A stretch of DNA of 64,000 nucleotides from the NCBI RefSeq assembly GCF_003711265.1, contig NZ_CP024634.1, forward strand, positions 2,604,001 to 2,668,000. Direction: 5' to 3'. How positions within the stretch are numbered: position 1 is the stretch's first letter; each line of letters starts with the position of its first letter. The DNA is from Bathymodiolus thermophilus thioautotrophic gill symbiont (GTDB lineage: Bacteria; Pseudomonadota; Gammaproteobacteria; PS1; Pseudothioglobaceae). The notes beneath the pieces were generated by a model. The model did not search any database, was not told the origin of the DNA, and was given only the letters and a program-made list of their open reading frames with translations. Made by a program: the position numbers and the translations under genes. Positions 46,609-55,568 of the stretch are shown in pieces.

Positions 46609-47644
46609 TAAATAATTCTTTAGCTATCGTCAACTTTTTTACAAACCTTCTTGTGTTACTTGTTCCATGTCCTGAAGCTTCTTTATAAGATTCATTACTC
46701 AAAATCCTGTTAATCTTTTTTTGAAAAGCACCAACATCTGTAGAATTATTTTCGTTATAAATATATGCTAAATACATAACTGTATCATAAGTACTGGCAG
46801 AAAATTGCTGTTTCCCTTTAAATGGGGTTTCTACTTGAGAAAGAAAAGTAACAATGTCAATGAATTTACTTTCCTCCACCTCGTAATCAAATGATTCTTT
46901 TTCCGTTTCATTTCTCATAAAATCGGTTAAGTAAAGTTGTATGTTGGAATTAATCTCCCAACTATTGTATTGGGTAACAATAGCAAAATATCTTAACACA
47001 AGTTCCTCTAAAGCCATTTTTTCTTTTTTCTTTTCACTTCCTTTGACAAGAGGATCTAATTTTTCTGACAACCTATTTATTAATTTATTGAAATTCCCTC
47101 TAAAAACACAATTTCTAATTTCTTGCTCGCTTAATGGGCTTCCACCTGTATTTAAACGATTAAATAATTCATATCGCATGTCAAAACCGCTATCCCACCT
47201 CAATATCTCTACCCTGCAAACCGATCTCTTTATAGATAACGATAACTTTGCTGGTATTTCTTGATTACCTAAACCATTTAACAAGTCTTTTATTAAAGAC
47301 GATTTTCCTAACTTGAAATTATTCTTACTATCATCTCTCAAAATTCCAAAAAAAGAAAAAATAGTGGATATTCTTTGTAAACCATCAACAAGCTCCCACT
47401 TACCCTCTTCATCTTCTGCTACAAATATTGGGGGAATTGGAATGCCCAGTAACAGCGACTCTATGAACCTCGTCTTTTGTTCGTCTTGCCACCTAAATGC
47501 CCTTTGGTACTCTGGAGAAATGATTAGATCTTTTTCTTGATATATATTCATAATTTCACCGAATGACATATCTAGCCTATCTGACTTTAAATCACTTCTT
47601 AACTTGGTTATTTCTTCCTCTATTTCTATTTTATTCACAATCAA
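46601..47644 (-). CDS. DUF262 (GmrSD N-terminal-like) protein
   Basis: 347 residues. ISPEYQRAFRWQDEQKTRFI, LLLGIPIPPIF and WELVDGLQRISTI are the DUF262 hallmarks; this ParB-like domain couples NTP use to DNA recognition in GmrSD. The C terminus lacks the HNH domain (DUF1559-type) of full GmrSD, so the nuclease part may be supplied by the neighbouring HEPN or HNH gene. Overlaps both neighbours (4 and 8 bases). Confidence 0.88.
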   Translation of the reverse strand: MIVNKIEIEEEITKLRSDLKSDRLDMSFGEIMNIYQEKDLIISPEYQRAFRWQDEQKTRFIESLLLGIPIPPIFVAEDEEGKWELVDGLQRISTIFSFFGILRDDSKNNFKLGKSSLIKDLLNGLGNQEIPAKLSLSIKRSVCRVEILRWDSGFDMRYELFNRLNTGGSPLSEQEIRNCVFRGNFNKLINRLSEKLDPLVKGSEKKKEKMALEELVLRYFAIVTQYNSWEINSNIQLYLTDFMRNETEKESFDYEVEESKFIDIVTFLSQVETPFKGKQQFSASTYDTVMYLAYIYNENNSTDVGAFQKKINRILSNESYKEASGHGTSNTRRFVKKLTIAKELFNE

Positions 47645-48408
47645 AACTCCTTCTTAAAAACAAAAATATACTCATGCTTAAAAATATAATAATCACTACT
47701 CAAAGCGCGATATCGCCAAATACCACCTGTACCTAATTTTCCACGATTACCTTCAATATTTTTGATAATTGTACCTTTTAATTTAACTTTAAAATGACGC
47801 TTTATCATGTCCATACAATAAAAACCCAACGGCAAAACTTCACTATTTTTATAAACATCACCAATAACAATGGCAAAATAGCGATTTTTTTCCAAATGCT
47901 TTAAACTGTTTTCACAAACTATTTTAAATTGTTTGATAAATTCATGGATATTGTCGCAAGCAGATAAATCCTCTTTTTTATTGGTAAACTTAACAATATC
48001 CATATAAGGCGGATGCATTAAGACAAACTGCACTTTTTTATCAATAACTTTATCCATGTTTTTAGCATCTAAAGCACTGCATTCCCTGATTTTAAAATCA
48101 GCACTTGAGCCTTGCATTTTCTCGTTAACATAATTTATCATTTCTGGATTTATATCAACACCAATATACTTTCTGCCTAATGTTTCACATTCAAAAAGTG
48201 CAGTGCCACTACCCATAAATGGCTCAAAAACAATTTCATTTTGTTTAGTGTATCTTTGAATAAGTTGGTTTGGTATTTGAGGAATAAAATTACCGTGATA
48301 AATATTTTTATGCTTACCTGATTTATCTCGTTGATTGATAATCCATAAACTGTCGGTATTTACTTCCAGTTCTTTCCAGTTTGATAAATCTAAGTCGTTA
48401 AATTTCAT
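47641..48408 (-). CDS. Site-specific DNA methyltransferase (N4/N6 type)
   Basis: 255 residues from MKFNDLDLSNWKEL. SAM motif EIVFEPFMGSGTALFECETL precedes catalytic MHPPYMDIVKFTNKKE; FAIVIGDVYKNSEVLPLG follows. The motif I before IV order and the HPPY form fit a common N4-cytosine/N6-adenine methyltransferase family. The ATG at 48408 lies inside the last codons of lysA (11-base overlap), so the defence island begins as a read-through of a housekeeping gene. Confidence 0.88.
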   Translation of the reverse strand: MKFNDLDLSNWKELEVNTDSLWIINQRDKSGKHKNIYHGNFIPQIPNQLIQRYTKQNEIVFEPFMGSGTALFECETLGRKYIGVDINPEMINYVNEKMQGSSADFKIRECSALDAKNMDKVIDKKVQFVLMHPPYMDIVKFTNKKEDLSACDNIHEFIKQFKIVCENSLKHLEKNRYFAIVIGDVYKNSEVLPLGFYCMDMIKRHFKVKLKGTIIKNIEGNRGKLGTGGIWRYRALSSDYYIFKHEYIFVFKKEF

Positions 48409-49639
48409 ACAAATATTCATTAGCAAACAAATCCTGCACAGTCTCACGCTTGCGTATTAACTGGTGGTTGGTGTTTGAGACTATGACTTCGGCGACTCGG
48501 GGGCGGCTGTTGTAGTTGGAGCTCATGGTGAAGCCGTAGGCGCCGGTGGACATTAGTGCTAAATAGTCGCCTTCGGATAGGGATAAATCTCGGTTTTTGG
48601 CGAGGAAATCGCCGGTTTCGCAGATGGGGCCGACTAGGTTCCAGTTGGCTTGGGTGCCGGCGGGGGTTTTGTTGATGGGTAGGACTTGGTGGTAGGCGTT
48701 GTAGAAACTGGGGCGTAGGAGGTCGTTCATGGCGCCATTGACAATGGCGAATGCGTGGGTGGAGTTTTGCTTTAGAAATTCAACTTTGGTGATAAAAATA
48801 CCGGCATTGCCGACAATGGCTCTGCCGGGTTCTAGGATGATTTCGGTTTGCCCTACTTTGCTGATGATGGCGTCAATGTAGGCTTGGATATTGATGGTTT
48901 CTTCGCCTTCGTAATTGATGCCAACGCCGCCGCCTAGGTCTAGGTGTTGAATGTTGATGTTGTGTGTGTTTAATTGGTCGAGTAGGGTTAATACTTTATC
49001 TAGGGCATCTAAGAATGGGGAAACATCGGTGATTTGTGAGCCGATGTGGCAGTCTAGTCCTTGTACTGTTAGGTGTTCGGAATGTTGGATGTGTTGGTAT
49101 AAATCAAGTGCTTCGCTCATGTCAACGCCGAATTTGTTTTCTTTTAGTCCTGTGGAGATGTAGGGGTGGGTTTTGGCGTCAACATTGGGATTGACACGGA
49201 TGGAAATTGGGGCTTGTTTGCCGACGGAGCGGGCGACGGATTCTATTCTATTAAGTTCGGAGGCGGATTCTACATTAAAGCAACGCACGCCTACTTCGAG
49301 TGCTCGTTCGATTTCTATTGCGGTTTTTGCTACGCCTGAAAAAACGCATTTATTTGCTGTGCCGCCTGCGGCAAGTACGCGTTCTAATTCGCCAATGGAG
49401 ACGATGTCAAAGCCTGCGCCGATTTTTGCCAATACATTCAGCACTGCCAAATTAGAATTTGCTTTGACTGCATAACACACTAAGTGTGGATGCGTGCCAA
49501 AGGCTTGGTCAAATTCACGCCAGTTGTTTTCAATATCGGTGCGAGAATAGACATACAGTGGTGATCCGTAAGTATCGACTAACTCTGGAATGGCAACAGA
49601 GTCGGCGTGCAGGGTGTTGTTTTGATAAGAAAAGCTCAT
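48398..49639 (-). CDS. lysA: Diaminopimelate decarboxylase
   Basis: Last step of lysine synthesis. 413 residues from MSFSYQNNTLHADSV. PLP lysine in CYAVKANSNLAVL, EHLTVQGLDCHIGSQI, LDLGGGVGINYEGE and GPICETGDFLA identify it. The start codon overlaps the lptM stop (ATGA). Its coding strand is visibly richer in C and G than the genes of the defence island that follow. Confidence 0.96.
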   Translation of the reverse strand: MSFSYQNNTLHADSVAIPELVDTYGSPLYVYSRTDIENNWREFDQAFGTHPHLVCYAVKANSNLAVLNVLAKIGAGFDIVSIGELERVLAAGGTANKCVFSGVAKTAIEIERALEVGVRCFNVESASELNRIESVARSVGKQAPISIRVNPNVDAKTHPYISTGLKENKFGVDMSEALDLYQHIQHSEHLTVQGLDCHIGSQITDVSPFLDALDKVLTLLDQLNTHNINIQHLDLGGGVGINYEGEETINIQAYIDAIISKVGQTEIILEPGRAIVGNAGIFITKVEFLKQNSTHAFAIVNGAMNDLLRPSFYNAYHQVLPINKTPAGTQANWNLVGPICETGDFLAKNRDLSLSEGDYLALMSTGAYGFTMSSNYNSRPRVAEVIVSNTNHQLIRKRETVQDLFANEYLYEI

Positions 49640-49773
49640 AATGTAGAATCCGTTTGTGTGGCATTTAGTGTGGTTAATGGGGCAGGTTTGACCTGTTCCA
49701 ATTCGCCCATTCTGCCACAAGCAGAAAGGCCGATGACAACGATTAATGCTGTTAATTTAATGATTATTTTCAT
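49636..49773 (-). CDS. lptM: LPS translocon maturation lipoprotein LptM (YifL-like)
   Basis: 45 residues: lipoprotein signal MKIIIKLTALIVVIGL with lipobox LSAC, then a short Pro/Thr-rich tail. LptM helps LptD oxidative maturation in enterobacteria, and lptM directly before lysA/dapF is a common order. The TGA stop overlaps the lysA ATG. Confidence 0.85.
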   Translation of the reverse strand: MKIIIKLTALIVVIGLSACGRMGELEQVKPAPLTTLNATQTDSTL

Positions 49774-49797
49774 GTTAATCTTCTGTTAATTTAGTGC

Positions 49798-50469
49798 TTA
49801 TTTTAACAGCAATTCGTCTAATCGTTGAATGAACGCATCTCGTGGCAGATTGAATGCGCCTAGGCTTTGTAGGTGTGGGTTTTGCACCTGACAATCAACC
49901 AATTCATAACCCATATTTTGTACCAAATGCACAAAGGCTATTTTTGAGGCGTTGCTTACTAGAGAAAACATGGATTCACCAAAAAACACCTTGCCCATAC
50001 GCACGCCATACAATCCGCCGACCAGTTCCGTATTTTGATAGACTTCCACCGATTGCACCACACCTTGTGCGTGCAATTCGGTATAGGCTTGTACCATCGC
50101 TTTATCAATCCAAGTGCTGTCTTGTCCTTTACGCTTGATGCTTTTACAGTGATGAATGACGCGTTCGAAATTGCTGTTGGTTTTGAGGGTGAATTGATTG
50201 GTTCGTAGTGTTTTTCTTAAACTTTTAGAAATATGTAGCGTCTCAGGCGTAATCACCATTCGTGGATTTGGACAATACCAAAGCACTGGATCGTTTTCAC
50301 TATACCAAGGAAAAATACCTTGTTGATACGCGCTAATAAGCCGATTAGGGGATAAATCGCCACCAATGGCAATCAAGCCATTTGGCTCCTCTAGTGCTAA
50401 TTCAACCTGTGGAAATGGCGTGTTTGGCGTGTATAGAATAAATGCTTCAGGAATGTTGATTTTTAACAA
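49798..50469 (-). CDS. aat: Leucyl/phenylalanyl-tRNA-protein transferase
   Basis: N-end-rule transferase adding Leu or Phe to proteins starting with Lys or Arg. Conserved FPQVELALEEPNGLIAIGGDL, GIFPWYSENDPVLWYCP, QNTELVGGLYGVRMG and GESMFS. The start is uncertain: TTG 50469 gives family length, lies inside nudE and has a GGGAG too close to it; the frame extends to 50496. Confidence 0.93.
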   Translation of the reverse strand: MLKINIPEAFILYTPNTPFPQVELALEEPNGLIAIGGDLSPNRLISAYQQGIFPWYSENDPVLWYCPNPRMVITPETLHISKSLRKTLRTNQFTLKTNSNFERVIHHCKSIKRKGQDSTWIDKAMVQAYTELHAQGVVQSVEVYQNTELVGGLYGVRMGKVFFGESMFSLVSNASKIAFVHLVQNMGYELVDCQVQNPHLQSLGAFNLPRDAFIQRLDELLLK

Positions 50470-50998
50470 TCTCCCTTGCCATATACAACGCTGCAATACT
50501 TCTGGCTTCGGTTAAATCTTCGTGATAAACCAATTTTTCTAAGTTAGACAATTGATGCTCAACCACCTCTAACGGCTCTGGTTCATCACCTTCTGCACTG
50601 TCTTTATACAAATCCTGTGCCAGCACGATGTGCGTCACACTAGATTGATAACCGGGGGCAATGGTTATTTCTTTGATAAAAGTGAGTTTGTTGGCACCAT
50701 AACCAATTTCCTCAATTAATTCTCTATTGGCGGCTTCAAGTGGCGTTTCGCCATCGTCAATTTTTCCTTTCGTGAGTGCCAATTCATATCTATCTGTGCC
50801 GCCAGAATATTCATAAATCATCAGCACAGTGTCATCATTTAACATAGGCACTACCAGCACCGCACCGTTTTCAGAAGGTTTTAGCCGTTCATATTGGCGT
50901 TTTTCGCCATTGGAAAAGGCAACATCCATACTTTGAATGTTGAAAAATTTTGTCGTGGCAATATTTTTAATATTAGATACTTTAGGTTTTTTTTGCAT
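50447..50998 (-). CDS. nudE: ADP compounds hydrolase NudE
   Basis: 183 residues, Nudix box GKIDDGETPLEAANRELIEE followed by IGY. The N-terminal strand and the APGYQSSVTHIVLAQDLY stretch fit NudE, which hydrolyses ADP-ribose-type and NADH-type dinucleotides. Overlaps aat. Confidence 0.88.
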   Translation of the reverse strand: MQKKPKVSNIKNIATTKFFNIQSMDVAFSNGEKRQYERLKPSENGAVLVVPMLNDDTVLMIYEYSGGTDRYELALTKGKIDDGETPLEAANRELIEEIGYGANKLTFIKEITIAPGYQSSVTHIVLAQDLYKDSAEGDEPEPLEVVEHQLSNLEKLVYHEDLTEARSIAALYMAREIVKNQHS

Positions 50999-51019
50999 AT
51001 ATCTATTATAAAGCATTTA

Positions 51020-51049
51020 AAGGTCTTTACATAAATATGGATAATTAAC
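51020..51049. mobile_element. Decayed left end of a GAGACC element
   Basis: AAGGTCTTTACATAAATATG then GATAATTAAC resembles the left end GAGACCTTTGCATAAATATG then GATGATTAGC. It reaches the stop codon of the next gene. Confidence 0.5.
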
Positions 51050-51311
51050 AACAATCATTATCCGTTGGGCAACATTGCGACTTAAACCATGATAGGACTG
51101 TTACTTTGTCAGGAATACCACCTGCGTGTGCGATTTTTCCATCTACGATAACACCAGGGGTGGACATAATTCCATAAGACATAATTTCTGCTGTATCTTC
51201 AATTTTCTTTAAATTAATTGAAATGGCGTTATCGCTGGCTACCTTTTCAATTAATTTTTGTGTTGCCTTGCAATTTGCACACCCAACACCCAGTACTTTA
51301 ACTTCAATCAT
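51045..51311 (-). CDS. Small thioredoxin-like disulfide protein
   Basis: 88 residues with redox motif GVGCANCKATQKLIEKV and a cis-Pro segment IMSTPGVIVDGK, the TM0996/MTH895 type. The C terminus has a CCPTDNDCC cysteine cluster that could bind metal or arsenite. It is last in the arsR-permease operon, where such proteins regularly occur. Confidence 0.85.
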   Translation of the reverse strand: MIEVKVLGVGCANCKATQKLIEKVASDNAISINLKKIEDTAEIMSYGIMSTPGVIVDGKIAHAGGIPDKVTVLSWFKSQCCPTDNDCC

Positions 51312-51327
51312 TTACTTCTCCTTTTTT

Positions 51328-52281
51328 TTATAAAATAACATTAAACACAACGCCAATAAGGGTAATTGCAATGGCAATAATCGTGGTAAAAAGTATAAGC
51401 GCTTGCCATTTGATCACCTTTCTTAAAATCAATAATTCTGGCAAAGAAATTGCCGCAATACTCATCATAAAAACCAAAGTTGTGCCAACTGCCACTCCTT
51501 TAAGTAACATTGCTTCAGCCAACGGAATTACGCCTACTGCATTTGAGTATAAAGGTACGCCAACTAAAACTGCCATTGGAACAGCCAAAAGATTGTTGGA
51601 CTGACCCAGACTTTGCACCCAAGTTTCTGGAAAAAAGCCATGGAACCAAGCGCCCAAGCCAACGCCTAAAATCACCCATTTCCAAATTCTCCCTACAATT
51701 TCCTTTACCTCGCCTATTGCATAACGATTTCTGACTTTAAAACTATTGTCTTGCTTGAGAGTGGGCATTTCCCCCATTTGAATATCCCAAACATAGTCCT
51801 CAACCCATCTTTCAGGTTTAAATTTTTCAATAATAATGCCACCAAAAAAAGCAACTAGCAAGCCAGCACCAACATACATAGCAGTAATTTCCCAGCCTAC
51901 AATCCCCAATAACATCATCACAGCAATTTCATTAATCATAGGGCTGGCAATTAAAAATGAAAAGGTAACGCCAAGTGGAATGCCTGCCTCAACAAAGCCA
52001 ATGAATAACGGCACAGATGAGCATGAACAAAATGGTGTGAGTGCACCTAAGAAAATAGCAAGAATTCTAGCGATAAATTTGGATTTTCCACGCACATAAT
52101 GACGCACTTTTTCAGGTGAAACAAACGAGCGGAATAACCCCATAATATAAATAACGATAACCAGCATAAAAAATATCTTGCTAATGTCCATTACAAAAAA
52201 ATGCATACTTTCGCCAAGTTTGGTTTTGGCATCCATGCCCATTAAGCCAAATACTAAATAATTGGCTAAAATTTCAAACAT
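51328..52281 (-). CDS. Permease of the SO_0444/ArsP (UPF0718) family
   Basis: 317 residues, about eight membrane segments. Core signature LTPFCSCSSVPLFIGFVEAG, with the cysteine pair, and SPMINEIAVMMLLGI. Members include ArsP, which exports trivalent organoarsenicals; with an ArsR regulator and thiol protein beside it, metalloid export is likely. Overlaps arsR by 8 bases. Confidence 0.85.
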   Translation of the reverse strand: MFEILANYLVFGLMGMDAKTKLGESMHFFVMDISKIFFMLVIVIYIMGLFRSFVSPEKVRHYVRGKSKFIARILAIFLGALTPFCSCSSVPLFIGFVEAGIPLGVTFSFLIASPMINEIAVMMLLGIVGWEITAMYVGAGLLVAFFGGIIIEKFKPERWVEDYVWDIQMGEMPTLKQDNSFKVRNRYAIGEVKEIVGRIWKWVILGVGLGAWFHGFFPETWVQSLGQSNNLLAVPMAVLVGVPLYSNAVGVIPLAEAMLLKGVAVGTTLVFMMSIAAISLPELLILRKVIKWQALILFTTIIAIAITLIGVVFNVIL

Positions 52282-52618
52282 TATTTTGCTCTGTATTTGG
52301 TCTATTTTCCATTTCTGTTAATCTTTGTAAATCTTGCTTACATAAGGTTTGTTTGCACGCTTCTATTGTTACAAGTTTAATAATTGTCGCTTGAAAATCC
52401 GTCAAATTTGGGTGGATAGAATACAAAACCCATTTGCCGCAACGGCGTTTACAAATCAAGCCATTAAGTTTTAGGATGCTTAGATGGCGTGAAGTTTTAG
52501 ATTGTCCAAGATTAAGCGCATACTCTAATTCACAAACACACAACTCTTTATACTTATAAATAAGCACCAAACACCTAAGTCTAGTTTCATCAGACAAAAC
52601 ATTAAAAAAATCATTCAT
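52274..52618 (-). CDS. arsR: ArsR-family transcriptional repressor
   Basis: 114 residues. The arsenite-sensing ELCVCELEYAL motif, the winged helix GQSKTSRHLSILKLNGLI, and KRRCGKWVLYSI are typical of ArsR. A palindrome CGTATATACG at 52639-52648 upstream may be its operator. Confidence 0.88.
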   Translation of the reverse strand: MNDFFNVLSDETRLRCLVLIYKYKELCVCELEYALNLGQSKTSRHLSILKLNGLICKRRCGKWVLYSIHPNLTDFQATIIKLVTIEACKQTLCKQDLQRLTEMENRPNTEQNNV

Positions 52619-52638
52619 ATTTTATTTATTCGTTTATT

Positions 52639-52648
52639 CGTATATACG
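52639..52648. promoter_or_regulatory. Possible ArsR operator
   Basis: Perfect palindrome CGTATATACG 20 bases before the arsR start, in an AT-rich stretch with further symmetry (ATATATGAAAAACCGT on the minus strand). Confidence 0.4.
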
Positions 52649-52695
52649 GTTTTTCATATATTATATAGTAAAAAAATAAATAGAATAAATATGGT

Positions 52696-52856
52696 GAGAC
52701 CTTTGCATAAATATGGATGATTAGCAAAATTCAATTTTTGCCCACTTGGTAATTTTCTTAAACCTTGCCCTAGTAGGGCTAAGGCTGGGTTTAAAAAATT
52801 ACCAAGTGGGTGAAACGAGGATTCTTGATGATTATTCATATTTATGCAAAGGTCTC
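52696..52856. mobile_element. GAGACC element, 161 bp, with target duplication ATGGT
   Basis: Ends GAGACCTTTGCATAAATATG and CATATTTATGCAAAGGTCTC. Both flanks read ATGGT, a 5-bp target duplication. Nearly identical to the 35605-35765 copy. It lies between arsR and the MBL hydrolase gene. Confidence 0.9.
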
Positions 52857-52897
52857 ATGGTGTATCATATTTCATAATTTAATTCGGGGAGAGTATT

Positions 52898-53845
52898 ATG
52901 AAAAAAGGTCTATTGATATTATTGGTAATCGCTGTTGGTATTTATTTATTCTCCAATTCAGAAGCCTATAAATTTGAAAAAATTGCCAAGAATGTTTTCG
53001 TCATGCACGGCTCATTGGATGAGCCTAACCCAGAAAACAAAGGATTTATGAACAATCCGGGGCTTATCGTTGGCAAAAACGGTGCTATTATTATTGACCC
53101 TGGGAGCAGTTACCAAGTGGGAAAGATGGTGCTTGATAAAGTTAAGGCCATTACCGACAAACCCATTGTTGCAGTATTTAACACCCATGTTCACGGCGAC
53201 CACTGGCTGGGCAACCAAGCCATTGTTGAGCAATATCCAGCCATCAAAATTTATGCTCACAAAAATATGATTAAACAAGCCAAAGAGAGTGAAGGTGAGC
53301 GCTGGATAGCACTGATGAGTGATTTAACCAAGGGTGCATCTGATGGCACTATTGCCACTTTTCCCACCAATACTACCACGCACTTACAAATTATCAAGGT
53401 AGGGGGTGAAACTTTCAGGATGCACCACGATATTACAGGCGTGGCGCACACCAATACCGATTTAATGGTTGAGCATCTGCAAAGCAAAACTTTGTTTCTT
53501 GGTGACAATGGTTTTGTCCACAGACAGGGCAGATTTGACAATACCTCTGATATGCACGGCAATATCAAAGCCTTAGAATATGCGATTAATTTAAAACTTG
53601 CACATTATGTACCGGGACATGGGCCAACGGGCGATGCAGACCATGCTGTTAAACCATTTTTAGATTATTTATTGATTATTCAAGATGAAGTTGAAAAAGG
53701 CTATAAAGAAGATTTAGCCGACTATGAAATTAAGCCCACTGCGCTTAAAAAACTAACAGCCTATCAAGAATGGCATGGATTTGATGGTCAATTTGGCAGG
53801 CATATTAATAAAATGCTACTTGAGATTGAGGCACTGGACGATTAA
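52898..53845 (+). CDS. Membrane-anchored metallo-beta-lactamase-fold hydrolase
   Basis: 315 residues. The N-terminal signal/anchor is MKKGLLILLVIAVGIYLF. Zinc ligands: NTHVHGDHWLGN, GVAHTNTDLMV, FLGDNGF, VPGHGPTGD. It resembles the periplasmic SoxH/quinoprotein-relay type hydrolases more than antibiotic-destroying enzymes. Substrate unknown. A strong ribosome site GGGGAGAG precedes the start; a terminator follows. Confidence 0.85.
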   Translation: MKKGLLILLVIAVGIYLFSNSEAYKFEKIAKNVFVMHGSLDEPNPENKGFMNNPGLIVGKNGAIIIDPGSSYQVGKMVLDKVKAITDKPIVAVFNTHVHGDHWLGNQAIVEQYPAIKIYAHKNMIKQAKESEGERWIALMSDLTKGASDGTIATFPTNTTTHLQIIKVGGETFRMHHDITGVAHTNTDLMVEHLQSKTLFLGDNGFVHRQGRFDNTSDMHGNIKALEYAINLKLAHYVPGHGPTGDADHAVKPFLDYLLIIQDEVEKGYKEDLADYEIKPTALKKLTAYQEWHGFDGQFGRHINKMLLEIEALDD

Positions 53846-53863
53846 CTTGAGGCTTAAATACTG

Positions 53864-53882
53864 TGCCTTTTAGGCATTTTTT
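53864..53882 (+). terminator. Intrinsic terminator
   Basis: TGCCT-TTT-AGGCA hairpin followed by TTTTTT, 19 bases after the MBL hydrolase stop. Confidence 0.7.
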
Positions 53883-53963
53883 GGCAAAATCGAGAACGCA
53901 GGATAGGGTTTTTATCGAAAGGTTAAAGGTGCGTTGATTTTTTTTAGAATTTCCTTTTCGTTA

Positions 53964-55568
53964 CTATTTCTTAGAAACGACATCGGACATAACGGCGTAT
54001 TCTAAATACTTTATGGCATCTTCTGTTACTTGTTGGCAATCACCCATAAAGCAAACTTGCATCCAATTATTTTCTAATAAATAATTACTGTTGTAACTAA
54101 CCAAAATACCTAAATTAAGCATTTTTTGTCCTAATTTTGAGGACGATACGCCTTCTGGCAAAACAATGGTGGTAATATGTGGTGCACGATAGTTTTCATG
54201 TGCCAATACTTTAAGTCCAGTTTTTTCTATTTTCACACGAAAATCATGTGACCATTTTTCAACTTGGCTAAATTGAGCGTCCCAATCCTTTTTTAAGGCA
54301 ATAATTAACCCATAAACCGCATTGGAAGAAATGGTATATGGCACACCTTGTGCATATATATAGTCAGACAAATCAAAGCAACGAGGCAACAAGCAATTAA
54401 CTTCACTCACCAATCCACTGCTAAAAATAAGTGCCAATCCAGGCAAGGAGCCTACCCCTTTGCCACTCGTTGCCGAGGCAAGATAAACATCTGTCAAATC
54501 AACAGTGCATGAGCCGATTGTGCTAATGGCATCCAAACACAATAAAACTTGTTGCTGTTGACACCATTCTCGTATTGAATTTAAATCATTTAATACGCCT
54601 GTTGAGGTTTCGCAATGCACCATCCACAACCAGCGAAATTCACCATTGTCATTATTAATTTGCTTGAGAAAGTCTTGTGTAAATGCCAAGCCATCCTCCA
54701 CAACAAAAACTTCATAATCTAAATTAGCCCGCCTTGCATGGTCTTCTATACGCCTGCCAAACTCTCCACTCACCAAAACAATCCCTTTGCCCGATATTTT
54801 TGACAGTTGTGCTGCAATAATATCATTGGCAAATGTTCCGCTTCCAGTGGTAATATACGCTTGCTTTGTGTTTAAACGCTGGCACAAGGTATCTTGCAAA
54901 CGGGAAAAATCATTCATAAAATCACCCCCTCTGTGCGAGATTGGTGTTTTTGAATAGGCTGCCATAATGTTTTTACTAATAGAAACAGGGCCCGGCAAGT
55001 AATTGAAAATTGTTTGATTTTGATTCAGAGATTTTAGTTTTTTCTTAAAATCAATTGCACGGTCAAGTGTAATATACATAGGTTGAAATTGCACATCTTG
55101 CGCACCAACAAGATCACCAAATGCTTGAAATCCAACATGTCGATAAAGTCTTGCCTGCTTGGTAATGCCAGAGATAACCATTAAATCATAACCTTGATTT
55201 ATAACAAATTCAAACAACTTTTCAAAAATGCCAGACAAAACATCGCCATGCCGATTTTTAGACACAATGCTTAACAGTCTAATCTCACAAATCGACCGAA
55301 AACTAGGCAAATGCTCATCAATATTCTTTAACTTATTGTCCAAAGAAAATGGACGATTGTCATTCACGGACAGCATTCCTAATAAATCTTGACCTTGCAA
55401 ACAAACAATATAGGCGTTGTGTTCATGGAATTTATCAATCAATTTTTCTTCTTGATTGATATCATGTTGTGGAATTTCCTCAACAAAAGTTTGATAATTC
55501 AGCCGATGTATGGCGTCAAATTCCCATGCTTCAGAGGCTACTTTAAAAATTAATGGATTATTATTCAT
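53964..55568 (-). CDS. Fusion of GNAT-like acetyltransferase and class V aminotransferase
   Basis: 534 residues. Residues 1-175 look like an acyltransferase of the GNAT superfamily (RLLSIVSKNRHGDVLSGIFE, GITKQARLYRHVGFQAFG). From about 190 it is a class V aminotransferase: YLPGPVSIS, TGSGTFANDIIAAQL, the PLP lysine region SATSGKGVGSLPGLAL and NWMQVCFMG. The closest relatives would be alanine-glyoxylate or aminoethylphosphonate transaminases. It overlaps the PlsY-like gene by 4 bases. I infer a two-step synthesis of an amino-acyl or amino-lipid product; the substrate is unknown. Confidence 0.82.
   Translation of the reverse strand: MNNNPLIFKVASEAWEFDAIHRLNYQTFVEEIPQHDINQEEKLIDKFHEHNAYIVCLQGQDLLGMLSVNDNRPFSLDNKLKNIDEHLPSFRSICEIRLLSIVSKNRHGDVLSGIFEKLFEFVINQGYDLMVISGITKQARLYRHVGFQAFGDLVGAQDVQFQPMYITLDRAIDFKKKLKSLNQNQTIFNYLPGPVSISKNIMAAYSKTPISHRGGDFMNDFSRLQDTLCQRLNTKQAYITTGSGTFANDIIAAQLSKISGKGIVLVSGEFGRRIEDHARRANLDYEVFVVEDGLAFTQDFLKQINNDNGEFRWLWMVHCETSTGVLNDLNSIREWCQQQQVLLCLDAISTIGSCTVDLTDVYLASATSGKGVGSLPGLALIFSSGLVSEVNCLLPRCFDLSDYIYAQGVPYTISSNAVYGLIIALKKDWDAQFSQVEKWSHDFRVKIEKTGLKVLAHENYRAPHITTIVLPEGVSSSKLGQKMLNLGILVSYNSNYLLENNWMQVCFMGDCQQVTEDAIKYLEYAVMSDVVSKK

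Noticed and set aside
52898-53845. Antibiotic-resistance metallo-beta-lactamase
   Set aside because: The motifs fit the wider MBL hydrolase fold, with a membrane anchor and a SoxH-like pattern; nothing specific for beta-lactam hydrolysis is seen.
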